A stretch of DNA of 64,000 bases. It comes from Alteromonadaceae bacterium UBA2620 (GTDB lineage Bacteria; Pseudomonadota; Gammaproteobacteria; Enterobacterales; Alteromonadaceae). The DNA lies in assembly GCA_002339125.1 (NCBI GenBank), contig DDJQ01000058.1:30155-94154 (forward strand). Direction: 5' to 3'. The notes below the pieces were generated by a model. That model had not been told where the DNA came from. It worked only from the letters and a program-made list of their open reading frames with translations, and made no database searches. Numbering within the stretch: the stretch's first letter is position 1; every line of letters starts with the position of its first letter. Shown piece after piece: positions 8,701 to 18,138 of the stretch. The translations under genes were made by a program, and so were the position numbers.

Positions 8701-9477
8701 ATGCATCCGATGCTGAACATTGCGGTGCGCGCTGCGCGCGTGGCTGGCTCTATTATTGTCCGCGGTTTTGAAAATCGTGACGACCTGGTAAAACAGGTAA
8801 AGGGCGCGAATGATTATGTTACCCAAATCGACAAAGAAGCCGAGATGGCAATTATTCACAAAATTAAGCAATCGTACCCCGAGCATAGCTTTTTAGGTGA
8901 AGAAAGCGGCGAAACTACAGGCGAAAGCACCGAATTCCAGTGGGTTATTGATCCACTCGACGGCACCACCAATTTCATTAAAGGCATTCCTCACTTTGCC
9001 GTATCCATTGCACTGTTGCATAAAGGCCGTCTGGACCAGGGCGTAGTCTTCGATCCTATCCGTGGTGAATTATTCACCGCTTCTCGAGGCCAGGGCGCCC
9101 AATTAAACGGTTATCGCATTCGCGCCAGCAAGGCCCGTGATTTATCTGAAACAGTTTTAGCTACCGGGTTGCCGTTTAAAAACAAAACACAATATGCAGA
9201 CTACGCCATTCGCTTAAATAAAATCTTCCATGACTGTGGTGACATTCGTCGTGCTGGTAGTGCAGCGCTGGACTTAGCCTACGTTGCAGCAGGCCGACAT
9301 GACGGTTATTGGGAACGCGGTATTAAGCCCTGGGATATTGCAGCCGGTGAATTGCTGGTTCGTGAGGCTGGCGGTCTGGTAACTGATTTCAGCGGGAATA
9401 ACGACCCACTTTATAAAGGTGAGATCGTTGCCGGCAGCGTGAAAGTCGTTCAAGGTTTGGTTAAACACTTAAAATAA
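8701..9477 (+). CDS. suhB: Inositol-1-monophosphatase / rRNA transcription antitermination factor SuhB
   Basis: Mg2+-dependent inositol monophosphatase family enzyme. In E. coli it also acts with Nus factors in ribosomal RNA antitermination. The 258 aa protein has the metal sites GEES, DPLDGTTNF and WDIAAGELL in the usual order and spacing, against 267 aa in E. coli. It diverges from trmJ and is followed by a strong bidirectional terminator shared with galU. The ribosome site (TTGGTGG) is weak. The antitermination role is inferred from the family and not visible in the sequence. Confidence 0.95.
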   Translation: MHPMLNIAVRAARVAGSIIVRGFENRDDLVKQVKGANDYVTQIDKEAEMAIIHKIKQSYPEHSFLGEESGETTGESTEFQWVIDPLDGTTNFIKGIPHFAVSIALLHKGRLDQGVVFDPIRGELFTASRGQGAQLNGYRIRASKARDLSETVLATGLPFKNKTQYADYAIRLNKIFHDCGDIRRAGSAALDLAYVAAGRHDGYWERGIKPWDIAAGELLVREAGGLVTDFSGNNDPLYKGEIVAGSVKVVQGLVKHLK

Positions 9478-9498
9478 GCCACTACGATACCTGATAAC

Positions 9499-9531
9499 AA
9501 AAAGGCCACTTCAATGAAGTGGCCTTTTTTA
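9499..9531. terminator. Bidirectional Rho-independent terminator between suhB and galU
   Basis: A perfect stem (AAAAAGGCCACTTC / GAAGTGGCCTTTTT) with an AAT loop. T-runs on both strands allow it to end suhB (plus) and galU (minus) transcripts. Confidence 0.92.
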
Positions 9532-9550
9532 ATTTAGTCTGTGAATATCA

Positions 9551-10444
9551 CTAGCCGTTTAACGAGGCCAGATATTCTTTGAATTCGTCGCCCAGGCTCG
9601 GATGGCGCAGCGCATATTCGACATTGGCTTTCATGTAGCCCAGTTTACTACCGCAATCGTGACTCTTACCTTTCATGTAGTAAGCATCAACCTGCTCAAC
9701 CTTCATCAGTGAAGTGATGGCATCTGTTAACTGGATTTCACCACCAGCTCCCGGCGGTGTGTATTCAAGCAATGGCCAGATTTCATGTGACAACACGTAA
9801 CGACCTACTACGGCCAGATCAGATGGCGCTTCTTCCAGTGGCGGCTTTTCAACCATGTCATGGATCTTGGCAGATTCACCAGGCTTAATGCTGGCGCCTT
9901 CTAAATCGACAATACCAAACTTAGAAATGTTCTCTTGTGGTACCTGCTCCACCATAACCTGGCTTACCCGGCTGGTATTGAAGCGCGCGACCATGTCAGC
10001 CAGATTATCTTTTTTCAGGTTACTGGCGTAATCGTCGATGATGACATCAGGCAGAACCACCGCAAAGGGTGCATCACCCACCATAGGGTGCGCGCACATG
10101 ATTGCGTGACCCAAACCTTTCGCAGCGCCCTGACGCACGTGCATTATTGTTACGTCTTTCGGGCAAATAGCCTGTACTTCTTCAAGTAACTGACGTTTAA
10201 CCCGCTGTTCCAGCGTGGTTTCAAGTTCGAAAGAGGTATCAAAGTGGTTTTCGATGCTGTTTTTACTGGCGTGAGTTACCAGAATAATTTCTTTTAAACC
10301 CGCCTGCACACACTCGTTAACCACGTATTGAATTAATGGTTTATCGACAACCGGCAGCATTTCCTTTGGAATTGCCTTGGTTGCTGGCAGCATACGCGTA
10401 CCTAGGCCGGCTACAGGAATAACCGCTTTTTTTACCTGACTCAT
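9551..10444 (-). CDS. galU: UTP-glucose-1-phosphate uridylyltransferase
   Basis: Makes UDP-glucose from UTP and glucose-1-phosphate, feeding Ugd and GalE in this window. The 297 aa protein has the nucleotidyltransferase signature [20 protein letters not shown] at residues 14-33, [11 protein letters not shown] for metal and nucleotide binding, and [11 protein letters not shown]. Its start overlaps the ugd stop by four bases, so the two form one operon. The terminator at 9499-9531 lies just downstream. Confidence 0.96.
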   Translation of the reverse strand: MSQVKKAVIPVAGLGTRMLPATKAIPKEMLPVVDKPLIQYVVNECVQAGLKEIILVTHASKNSIENHFDTSFELETTLEQRVKRQLLEEVQAICPKDVTIMHVRQGAAKGLGHAIMCAHPMVGDAPFAVVLPDVIIDDYASNLKKDNLADMVARFNTSRVSQVMVEQVPQENISKFGIVDLEGASIKPGESAKIHDMVEKPPLEEAPSDLAVVGRYVLSHEIWPLLEYTPPGAGGEIQLTDAITSLMKVEQVDAYYMKGKSHDCGSKLGYMKANVEYALRHPSLGDEFKEYLASLNG

Positions 10445-11787
10445 AGTTTATGTCCTTTTATTGATAGTCCTCGACCAATGGCGTAGTAATGCAATCCGTA
10501 TTCCGACATGATTTTCGGATCATATAAATTCCGGCCGTCGAAAATTAACGGAATGCTCAGTTTTTCTTTGATTAAGTCAAAATCCGGTGCACGGAATGAC
10601 TGCCACTCAGTACAAATCACCAGGAAATCAGCGCTATCAAGGGCTGCTTCTTTCGTTCCGGTTAATTTAAGATCAGGGCGGCTGCCATAGATACGCTGGG
10701 TTTCTTCCATTGCTTCAGGGTCGTAGGCCTGAACCGTAGCACCTTGTTCCCATAACAGCTCCATCAGCACGCGGCTGGAGGCTTCACGCATATCATCAGT
10801 ATTAGGTTTGAACGACAATCCCCATAAAGCAATAGTCTTGCCTTTCAGGTCGCCATCGAAATGGCCGGAAATATATTCAAACAGTTTTTCTTTTTGGGTG
10901 TAGTTAACCGCTTCCACTGATTCCAGCACTTTCGCCTGGTAGCCAACCTGGTTTGCACTACGAATGAGCGCTTGCACATCTTTGGGGAAACATGAACCAC
11001 CATAGCCACAGCCCGGGTAGATGAACTGATAACCAATTCTCGGATCAGAACCGATACCACGACGCACGTTCTCAATATCGGCACCAAACCGCTCTGCCAG
11101 GTTGGCCATCTCATTCATAAAGCTGATTTTGGTGGCCAGCATACAGTTGGCGGCATATTTGGTTAGCTCTGCTGAACGAATGTCCATCACGATGACTTTG
11201 TCGTGGTTACGGTTAAAAGGCGCGTAGAGTTCGCGCAGTTTCTTCTCGGCTTTCTCACTTTGGGTGCCGATAATAATCCGGTCTGGTCGCATGCAATCGT
11301 TAACTGCTGCGCCTTCTTTTAAGAACTCCGGGTTAGATACCACATCAAAGGTTAGTGCTTTCCCTAAGGATTCCAGCGTTTCGCTAACCTTTGCGCTGAC
11401 TCTGTCTGCGGTACCAACCGGCACAGTAGATTTATTGATGATGATTTTATGATTTTGCATATGAGTGGCCACTGTTTCCGCCACTGCCAGAACGTATTTC
11501 AGATCGGCTGAGCCGTCTTCATCCGGCGGCGTACCCACAGCGATAAAAATCAGCTCTCCATGCTCGATACCCATTTTGGCATCGGTAGTAAAGTCTACCC
11601 GGCCGCCCTCATAGTTGCTGGTGACCAGCGGCGTTAAGCCCGGCTCGTAAATGGGGATAATGCCCTTTTTGAGGTTATCAACCTTGGCCTGATCCACATC
11701 CACACAAACAACGTCGTGGCCCACTTCAGCTAGCACTGCTGCCTGCACCAGGCCAACATAGCCAATTCCAAAGACTGTTACCTTCAC
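10441..11787 (-). CDS. ugd: UDP-glucose 6-dehydrogenase
   Basis: Oxidises UDP-glucose to UDP-glucuronate with NAD+, a precursor for acidic capsule sugars. The 448 aa protein has the N-terminal NAD-binding motif GIGYVGL, the central domain [11 protein letters not shown] and the catalytic cysteine in [10 protein letters not shown]. The second Rossmann domain [17 protein letters not shown] follows. The start is a GTG at 11787 with a strong ribosome site (AAGGAAGGGA). The 106 bases upstream contain a GCCTG/CAGGC hairpin but no clear terminator, so read-through from the glycosyltransferase genes is possible. Confidence 0.96.
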   Translation of the reverse strand: MKVTVFGIGYVGLVQAAVLAEVGHDVVCVDVDQAKVDNLKKGIIPIYEPGLTPLVTSNYEGGRVDFTTDAKMGIEHGELIFIAVGTPPDEDGSADLKYVLAVAETVATHMQNHKIIINKSTVPVGTADRVSAKVSETLESLGKALTFDVVSNPEFLKEGAAVNDCMRPDRIIIGTQSEKAEKKLRELYAPFNRNHDKVIVMDIRSAELTKYAANCMLATKISFMNEMANLAERFGADIENVRRGIGSDPRIGYQFIYPGCGYGGSCFPKDVQALIRSANQVGYQAKVLESVEAVNYTQKEKLFEYISGHFDGDLKGKTIALWGLSFKPNTDDMREASSRVLMELLWEQGATVQAYDPEAMEETQRIYGSRPDLKLTGTKEAALDSADFLVICTEWQSFRAPDFDLIKEKLSIPLIFDGRNLYDPKIMSEYGLHYYAIGRGLSIKGHKL

Positions 11788-11893
11788 TTGTTCCCTTCCT
11801 TCTAAATCTCAGCGGTGCCTGTGTTAAGCAGGCGTTTCTAATAATAAAACTAAAACATTAAAGCATCATGACGAAGCAGGCTCAACTGAAAAC

Positions 11894-12760
11894 TTATTGG
11901 TCTGCCTTGTAACGGCCCGCGCGCTTTCGCAGGCCATCTGTAAAGCCCTGCCGCATATAGCGCCGACGTTCCTCACGCTGCTCCAGAAACCAGCCATTAA
12001 TTACCCACCTAATTGGCAAGGCTACAGAATTCCTGATTTTCCAGTAAAGCGGTACATAAGAACGACGCCATAAAATAAGGATATTGCGATACTGATAGTA
12101 AAGTCGGACAGGACTTCCAACCTTAAACGTCATTCCCATGATGCGCTTACGGGCCTCACCTTGCTTGTGGCGTAATAGGGCATGTGTATCGCTAATAATC
12201 CGATATCCCTTACGGCTGGCTCGCCAACACCATTCATGATCCACGCCATCTATGAATAACGCTTTTTCCATCAAACCAATATCAGTGAGCACTGCTAGCG
12301 GAATAACTTTTCCAGACGCGATAATTTGCCTGCGATGCAGAAAACCATGTTCATCAGGTACACTACGTTGCACTTTTGCGCTGACAACCTGACCGTCAAA
12401 CTCGCTAACGATAGTGGGGCCATAAGCAGCAAGTTCAGGATAATGGCTCTGAGCTTCAACGACCCGCTGCTTTACCGTTCGAAGCAATGGTTCGCTAAGT
12501 TGGCTATCCTGATCAAGCAGCATGGCATAGTCATGTCCCTGCTGTTTGGCTAGTAGCAAACCGATATTCTGCGCGTGGGCAATGCCAGCGTTTTCAGGAC
12601 AATGCCTGAATTCAACCGAAGGAGGCAACCAATCCTGATGACTTAGTGGGGAATTATCCACCACCATGACCTGCCAGCCCCCCTCCTCCAGCAACCTGAT
12701 GTTGTTGAGCAGAATTTGCCGTTCAGGATGAAACAAAATGATAATGGCCGCGAATTTCAA
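11894..12760 (-). CDS. Glycosyltransferase family 2, rhamnosyltransferase-like
   Basis: Probable cytoplasmic GT-A sugar transferase for a surface polysaccharide. The 288 aa protein begins with the GT2 nucleotide-binding strand FAAIIILFHPE. It has VVDNSPLS, ENAGIAHAQNIGL and the metal-binding LLDQDSQL, and then DGVDHEWCWRASRKGY, the acceptor-side motif typical of the RfbF/WfgD rhamnosyltransferase-like branch. The C-terminus is basic with amphipathic helices and may sit on the membrane. The start overlaps the previous glycosyltransferase by four bases. Donor and acceptor cannot be assigned from sequence. Confidence 0.85.
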   Translation of the reverse strand: MKFAAIIILFHPERQILLNNIRLLEEGGWQVMVVDNSPLSHQDWLPPSVEFRHCPENAGIAHAQNIGLLLAKQQGHDYAMLLDQDSQLSEPLLRTVKQRVVEAQSHYPELAAYGPTIVSEFDGQVVSAKVQRSVPDEHGFLHRRQIIASGKVIPLAVLTDIGLMEKALFIDGVDHEWCWRASRKGYRIISDTHALLRHKQGEARKRIMGMTFKVGSPVRLYYQYRNILILWRRSYVPLYWKIRNSVALPIRWVINGWFLEQREERRRYMRQGFTDGLRKRAGRYKADQ

Positions 12761-13644
12761 TGTTTTATTATTTTTTCAAGTAGGTGCCTGTCGAGCTTGT
12801 AAGCCATTTTGACAACCCCTGACGGCATCATCCGCAGGCCCAGTACCATACAGGCATAAAAAAGATTATATGGTGTCAGGCGTTTAAGCCAGCGCATTGC
12901 CCGGAAACGAGCTCTGAATTCATTTAATGACTTTATCAACCCGCGACGTTTGTAAAAATCATTAACCCGCCGAAAGCGCAGCAATTTATCTTTGAGATTA
13001 CAAAAAATGTAGCCCGCCGCGGCGAGTTCAATCCAGAGAAAATAATCCTGAGTATTTTGCAGTGCATCGTCATAACGGTAGCCGTCAGTAAACACTTTAT
13101 AACGAATACATACAGTGGGGTGATTAATGGTACAACGGCGTGGTAACAGACGCGTGATTTGTCGATTGGTCTGTGGCATCACCCGCGAGCCCACCTGATT
13201 ATTTTGCTCATTAATTTCAATCAGGCCGGTACCTAAAATGGCAACGTGTGCATGTTTGGTCAGGTAGGTAATTTGCTTTTCTAATCGGTTAAATTCAGAT
13301 ATGTCATCAGCATCCATACGGAAAAAGTACTGCGGCTTTAACGATAAGGACCAGTCGATAGCGAAGTTCATACAGGTTGCCAATCCTCTGTTGGCGCTAC
13401 CTTCAATGATTACCAGACGCTCATCGTCCTCAGCGTGCTGCATGATAACCGCCAGTAATTCCGGCGAAATATGCCCGTCGATAACAATGACATAAAGAAA
13501 ATCGCTGTAGCTTTGCTGACGAATGCTGCCAATGGCCTGATCAATCCAGTCTGCGCAGTCCTTTTCGTAAACGGCCATAGCAACGATGGCGGGAATTTCA
13601 TGCACCCGATAGTTGCTGTGTTTAATTGAAAAGTTTGGGGTCAA
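12757..13644 (-). CDS. Glycosyltransferase family 2 (AmsE-like)
   Basis: Probable GT-A transferase acting on lipid-linked sugar. The 295 aa frame has AIVAMAVYEKD as first strand, IGSIRQQSY, NRGLATCMNFAI and the DXD-type metal site in FRMDADDISE. It then has NHPTVCIRYKVF and NTQDYFLWIELAAAGY, typical of the AmsE/WfgS-like group. The start is uncertain: the frame opens with TTG at 13644, and an in-frame GTG at 13605 would also keep the first beta strand. It overlaps the next glycosyltransferase by four bases, and wecA precedes it by 74 bases. Confidence 0.82.
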   Translation of the reverse strand: MTPNFSIKHSNYRVHEIPAIVAMAVYEKDCADWIDQAIGSIRQQSYSDFLYVIVIDGHISPELLAVIMQHAEDDERLVIIEGSANRGLATCMNFAIDWSLSLKPQYFFRMDADDISEFNRLEKQITYLTKHAHVAILGTGLIEINEQNNQVGSRVMPQTNRQITRLLPRRCTINHPTVCIRYKVFTDGYRYDDALQNTQDYFLWIELAAAGYIFCNLKDKLLRFRRVNDFYKRRGLIKSLNEFRARFRAMRWLKRLTPYNLFYACMVLGLRMMPSGVVKMAYKLDRHLLEKIIKH

Positions 13645-13647
13645 GAT

Positions 13648-13689
13648 AAAATCCGGCTATCGACAGTATCGCGAAGTGTACCGGATTTT
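13648..13689. repeat. Inverted repeat between wecA and the glycosyltransferase genes
   Basis: AAAATCCGG (13648-13656) and CCGGATTTT (13681-13689) can form a 9-bp stem. On the minus strand the 3' arm ends TTTTATC, so it could work as a weak terminator or attenuator after wecA. It overlaps the possible TTG start of the downstream glycosyltransferase. Confidence 0.4.
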
Positions 13690-13718
13690 ACAACAAATAT
13701 GCACCACTGTGATGCAAT

Positions 13719-14795
13719 TTATGCAGGTAGCAGGCGGCGCTTTACCGCCCGGAAAAACCGTATGATTTTCCAGATATTCATGATTGCAGCACTGTAAACC
13801 ACTAATAAAGCGATGAAGCCCCAAAACATGATATAAGCCGGAACCTGATATACCTCACCGAGGATACCAATCAGGCAATATCCCGCACCCATCAGAAGAA
13901 TGGCGACCAGGGAGCGGCGAGGACTAAAGCCAGCCCGCATGAAAATATTATGCAGATGCTTACGATCCGGTTTTAGCACTGACTGACCTTTTCTGGCTCG
14001 TCTGAACATAATAGCTGCCATGTCCATTAGTGGCAGACCGATTAACCAAACGCCGGTAATAGGGCGTAACGAAGCGCCTGGCCCCTGAGTGTGATCAACC
14101 AGCAGCCACACAATGGTAAGGCCAACAAACATACTGCCGGCATCACCCATAAATATTTTATTCCCCTTAAAACCCTTCAGGCTAAGGTTAAACGCCAGAA
14201 ACGGTACTATGGCAGCAATAATGACCAACGGTTCCATGATGGCAGCGCCGTTATCTGACAGGAGTAGCAAACTGACAACGCTGAGTAGTACTACAAGACT
14301 CATACCGCCTGCCAGACCATCGATACCATCAATCATGTTGATGGCGTTAATAACTCCTACCACGCATACCAACGTAAAGAAGTATCCGGCAATGCCTAAA
14401 TAAACCGAACCGAAACCAAAAATGTCACCAAGAGACGTTATATAGTTTTGCGCACTCCACGCCATAATCGAGGCGACGCCAAACTGACAAACCAAACGAC
14501 CTTTAGCACTCAGATCAAATCGATCATCAAGCATACCGAGCAAAACAATAAAGGCGGACGCGGTAAAAAACAGCGGATTATTTTTCATCCACACGTCAGT
14601 TAGCACGCTGGCTACCAGTACTGCAACAAAAATAGCTACACCGCCCGTCAATGGCACTATACCATTGTGACGTTTTCTGTATGACGGCTGATCAACAAGC
14701 CCAAACTGATGGGCCAGGGGTGTCATCACCACCAGCAAAATCAATGCTACAAAAAATGCTGTAAATAACGGAATAAACTGCAGATAGTCCATCAT
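13719..14795 (-). CDS. wecA: Undecaprenyl-phosphate GlcNAc-1-phosphate transferase (WecA/MraY family)
   Basis: Integral inner-membrane enzyme that starts polysaccharide assembly by moving a sugar-1-phosphate, probably GlcNAc-1-P, onto undecaprenyl phosphate. The 358 aa protein has about ten hydrophobic segments. Family motifs are the Mg2+ pair GMLDDRFDL, the catalytic NAINMIDGIDGLAGG, the nucleotide loop FMGDAGSMFVG and the cytoplasmic RKHLHNIFMRAG that distinguishes WecA-type from MraY. The ATG follows a good ribosome site (AAGTAAGG). Sugar specificity is inferred from the family. Confidence 0.9.
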   Translation of the reverse strand: MMDYLQFIPLFTAFFVALILLVVMTPLAHQFGLVDQPSYRKRHNGIVPLTGGVAIFVAVLVASVLTDVWMKNNPLFFTASAFIVLLGMLDDRFDLSAKGRLVCQFGVASIMAWSAQNYITSLGDIFGFGSVYLGIAGYFFTLVCVVGVINAINMIDGIDGLAGGMSLVVLLSVVSLLLLSDNGAAIMEPLVIIAAIVPFLAFNLSLKGFKGNKIFMGDAGSMFVGLTIVWLLVDHTQGPGASLRPITGVWLIGLPLMDMAAIMFRRARKGQSVLKPDRKHLHNIFMRAGFSPRRSLVAILLMGAGYCLIGILGEVYQVPAYIMFWGFIALLVVYSAAIMNIWKIIRFFRAVKRRLLPA

Positions 14796-15145
14796 GCCTT
14801 ACTTTTCTCCACAGAATCCTTACCCACCTGTGTTCTCACGCCCACACTACAAACAGGAAAATCCATTTACTTACAAACTCCGTTGAGAATATCGCCGAAC
14901 CTATATATGGCTACACCAGCCACCTGAGGCTTCGTGGAGAGGTCACTATAATCACCCGATATAATAGTAAACATTAGTATAACTGACTACCCCCCCAATT
15001 AAATTTAAATTTAAACGCACGTTTTTTACACAGTCGGTGTTATTTCTGTTCAGCGTTTACCCAGGCTGTTAATCAGTGCATGCCTTTTTGCTCGGTTATG
15101 TTATGCTACGACCACTTTTTTAAATGGACGCATTACTGTCAGGCA
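14796..15145. other. Divergent wecA / capsule-export intergenic region
   Basis: About 350 bases with no gene. It is AT-rich, with two TATAAT hexamers near 14946-14951 and 14960-14966, a run of seven C (14990-14996) and an ATTTAAATTTAAA stretch. It must hold promoters for both directions, but no -35/-10 pair stands out. I see no JUMPstart element. Confidence 0.5.
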
Positions 15146-15523
15146 ATGAGAAGACAAGTTATTTTATCCGCTCTACTTTTCAGCACTATGACAATGCTGG
15201 GATGTGTGTCACAACCTCAGAGTGTCAAGGCCAATCTGCCGCTGGTTAATCCAAGCTTTACGCATAACCTTAGCGATACTGGCACCGGTTTACAGGAAAG
15301 TGAAGCAAAAGCTATTCCAGAGTTAAACATCAATGCCAATGAGGCTATTGTGATAGATGGAAATAGCTACGCAGTTTCTGATAGTTATATCTCTGCCATG
15401 GGTAATCAATGTTATCGGCTGAAACGTCAGGGACGTTCAGGATCAACGGAAGTTCGTCCTATCTGTAACAATCAAACGCACTGGCTGCTATACCCGGCGT
15501 TGGTTTTTAGTAACACCCTATAA
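15146..15523 (+). CDS. Small outer-membrane-type lipoprotein, unknown function
   Basis: I do not recognise a family. Starting at the ATG at 15146 gives 125 aa with a typical lipoprotein signal: MRRQVILSALLFSTMTMLGC, where LGC is the lipobox and Cys20 would be lipidated. The longer frame from 15080 buries the signal and is unlikely. The +2 residue is V, not D, so outer-membrane sorting is expected. The mature part has a hydrophilic linker and ends in a compact domain with two cysteines (QCYRLKR and RPICNNQ) that could pair. It lies 15 bases before kpsD, so a role in capsule export or surface attachment is inferred from context. Confidence 0.72.
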   Translation: MRRQVILSALLFSTMTMLGCVSQPQSVKANLPLVNPSFTHNLSDTGTGLQESEAKAIPELNINANEAIVIDGNSYAVSDSYISAMGNQCYRLKRQGRSGSTEVRPICNNQTHWLLYPALVFSNTL

Positions 15524-15538
15524 AGGTTTAATTCGCTT

Positions 15539-17344
15539 ATGCGTATCTCTATCTGGTTAACGCTTACGGCTTTATCGCTATCTGCTTTCAGTAGCGTCCA
15601 GGCACAAACAGCTGAGCAAATTCAACAAATTCAACAGCAACTAAGTCAACGAGGGGCCGATAATTCAGCAGCGGCCAACACCGGCAATGCAGGCGTTAGC
15701 CCGGTGCAGTTGTCTGCATCCCCTACCTTGCAAGGCAACAGTCAGACTGGTACCCGGCCAAGCTCCGGCCAGTATAGTACACAGCCCCGCAATGGTCTGG
15801 TATTACCAGGCGAGCCGACTATGGATATGGTTTTTCCTCTGCAGGAAGCCATGGAGAATCCGCCGTTCGCTGCAAACCTGTTTGTCGGTGGCTTTGAGTC
15901 AGAACGCACAAACTCGGTGAACCCCAATTATCTGGTTGCCCCCGGCGACCAAATTTCAATCTGGCTTTGGGGCGCGGTGGATTATTCCGATGTCGCAACC
16001 GTTGATAGCCAGGGTAATATCTTCATTCCCAATATTGGCCCGGTTAACCTGTTAAACGTTCCATCCAGTCAGGTTAATGCCACAGTCACAAGCAGCATCA
16101 AACAGGTATATACCAATGATGTAAATGTTTATGTCAACTTACTGACGGCAACGCCGGTATCTGTTTATGTCTCGGGGCCAGTATTAAGGCCAGGCCAATA
16201 TGCCGGCCAGGCAACCGATAGCCCGCTATATTTCCTCAAACGTGCCGGCGGCGTTGATTTTCTGCGCGGCAGCTTCCGTAGTATCGATATTTTACGCGCC
16301 GGCGAAGTCATTCACTCAATTGATTTATATAACTTTGTTACCGAAGGCGAATTACCAGCGATTTCGTTTCAGGATAAAGACGTGATTCTGGTTCGTCCTA
16401 TTGGCCCAACTATCACCGTCAGCGAAGGCGCTAGAAACAGCTTCACCTTTGAGTTAAAACCCTCAGACTTAACCGGCGAAGCGCTGGTCGATTACGCCAA
16501 ACCCGGCGACTTTATCAGCCACGTATCGGTCAGCGGTCTTCGGGACGGCGCACAATTTGCCCGCTATGCCCCACTGACTGATTTTAAACAATTCAGTTTG
16601 CGTCCTGGCGATCATGTCGAATTCAAAAACGACTATGAAGTACAAATTTATCCGATTAATGTAGCAGGCAGTTTCCGCGGAGCGTCAAGGGTCATGGTAT
16701 CCAAAGGTGCCAGATTGCATCAGGTGCTGAGTAATATTGAGATCGATCCGAACCTGGCAGATTTTAAGAATGTGTATTTGCTTCGAGAAAGTGTCGCCGA
16801 TCAACAACAGTTGATTATCAATCAGGCGTTGGATCGCTTAGAGCGGAGCATCTATACGGCGCCGGTGCGCTCTACCGGCGAAGGCTCGATTCGGGTTCAG
16901 GAAGCACAACTGGTAACCGACTTTATCGCCAGAGCCCGACAGGTGAAACCGCTTGGTAAGGTCATTATTGCTGAAAACGATAACGTGGCGGACATTCTGC
17001 TTGAAGAAAACGACACCATTGTCATTCCAACCAAAACGGATTTGGTCCACGTTGGTGGTGAAGTATTAATGCCTCAGTCGGTAGTGTTTAATCCGGACGC
17101 AGAACTTTCCGATTACGTTGCCTGGGCGGGAGGCTTTAGCGAGAGGGCTAACGATGCCCGAATTCTGGTTATCCGTGCCAATGGTATGGTTGATTTCTAT
17201 GATGTTGATGATAACTCAGATGTGGCAGCCGGTGATCAGGTGATCGTATTACCAAGGGTTGATGCCAAAACATTGCAGGCAGTCAAAGATATCACTCAGA
17301 TCATTTACCAGATTGCTGTGGCGGCCAACGTAGCACTCAACTAA
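15539..17344 (+). CDS. kpsD: Polysaccharide export protein, KpsD-like (Poly_export and SLBB domains)
   Basis: Periplasmic/outer-membrane component that takes capsular polysaccharide from the ABC transporter across the cell envelope. The 601 aa protein has a signal peptide ending near SSVQAQ. A Gln/Asn/Ser-rich linker runs to about residue 90, and the Poly_export domain is YLVAPGDQISIWLWG onward. SLBB-type segments follow (VYVSGPVLRPGQY; INVAGSFRGASRVMV; VHVGGEVLMPQSVVF). Length agrees with KpsD rather than the shorter Wza. Its stop overlaps the kpsM start by one base (TAATG), so it is the first large gene of the export operon. Confidence 0.88.
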   Translation: MRISIWLTLTALSLSAFSSVQAQTAEQIQQIQQQLSQRGADNSAAANTGNAGVSPVQLSASPTLQGNSQTGTRPSSGQYSTQPRNGLVLPGEPTMDMVFPLQEAMENPPFAANLFVGGFESERTNSVNPNYLVAPGDQISIWLWGAVDYSDVATVDSQGNIFIPNIGPVNLLNVPSSQVNATVTSSIKQVYTNDVNVYVNLLTATPVSVYVSGPVLRPGQYAGQATDSPLYFLKRAGGVDFLRGSFRSIDILRAGEVIHSIDLYNFVTEGELPAISFQDKDVILVRPIGPTITVSEGARNSFTFELKPSDLTGEALVDYAKPGDFISHVSVSGLRDGAQFARYAPLTDFKQFSLRPGDHVEFKNDYEVQIYPINVAGSFRGASRVMVSKGARLHQVLSNIEIDPNLADFKNVYLLRESVADQQQLIINQALDRLERSIYTAPVRSTGEGSIRVQEAQLVTDFIARARQVKPLGKVIIAENDNVADILLEENDTIVIPTKTDLVHVGGEVLMPQSVVFNPDAELSDYVAWAGGFSERANDARILVIRANGMVDFYDVDDNSDVAAGDQVIVLPRVDAKTLQAVKDITQIIYQIAVAANVALN

Positions 17345-18138
17345 TGTCAGATATTGTAAGCGTCTCATTTCGCTCTCAACTCAAGGTATGGAAAAGTGTT
17401 TGTTTTGCACTTTTCCTGCGAGAGCTTAGGTCCCAGTTTAGCGACAGGCTAGGCTTAGCCTGGGGTTTTCTCGAGCCCTTTGCTTTCATATTTGGTTTAT
17501 CTTACGTAAGAAGCCTAGTCCGTGAAGGAGATGCTCACGGCATACCTATATTCATATTTATGTTGATTGGTATGGTTGCTATCCAATCGTTTCTGCAACC
17601 TTTTACAAAAGTCGCCAGTGCATTTAGCAAGAATAAGCCACTATATGCTTTCAGGCAGGTTCAGCCAATATCAGCGCTGTTGGTGTCAGCATTTGTTGAA
17701 TATACAATAAAAGTTATAGTTATTGTGCTGGCTATGCTAACTATTTACCTACTTGGGGTAACCTTCCCAGTTCATGATCCCTTACTGCTGTTTTTGTTGT
17801 TTCATCTCCTCTGGATTATGACAATAAGTATGAGTTGCATATTGGGCATCGCTTCTTCATATCTACCCGAAGTCAAAAAGATCGTAGGCGTATTCACCCG
17901 ACCTTTATTTTTTATCTCCTGCGTATTTTTTAGCTTGCAGGATATCCCTGTTGAATACTGGCATTGGTTTACCTGGAATCCACTGGTACATTTTATTGAA
18001 CTTGGCCGTTATGCTTGTTTTGAGTCCTATGGTGATCAAGGCGTTAGTCTCCAATACGCATTTCAATTTACATTGATTGTGTTTTTCTTTGCTGTTTCGT
18101 TGTATCACCTGACCTGGAAAGGCTTGTTATCACGATGA
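17344..18138 (+). CDS. kpsM: Capsule polysaccharide ABC transporter permease
   Basis: Inner-membrane permease of an ABC-2 type exporter for lipid-linked capsule. The 264 aa protein has about six hydrophobic segments, with the family motif FLRELRSQFSDRLGLAWGFLEPF at the N-terminus (given here in part: ELRSQFSDRLGLAW) and VEYWHWFTWNPLVHFIELGR near the C-terminus. Its start overlaps kpsD by one base and its stop overlaps kpsT by four. By eye the gene is more AT-rich than its neighbours, which is common in capsule loci and may reflect transfer. Confidence 0.9.
   Translation: MSDIVSVSFRSQLKVWKSVCFALFLRELRSQFSDRLGLAWGFLEPFAFIFGLSYVRSLVREGDAHGIPIFIFMLIGMVAIQSFLQPFTKVASAFSKNKPLYAFRQVQPISALLVSAFVEYTIKVIVIVLAMLTIYLLGVTFPVHDPLLLFLLFHLLWIMTISMSCILGIASSYLPEVKKIVGVFTRPLFFISCVFFSLQDIPVEYWHWFTWNPLVHFIELGRYACFESYGDQGVSLQYAFQFTLIVFFFAVSLYHLTWKGLLSR

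Noticed and set aside
15080..15145. N-terminal extension of the lipoprotein frame
   Set aside because: It would place 22 polar and cysteine-containing residues before a perfect lipoprotein signal sequence.
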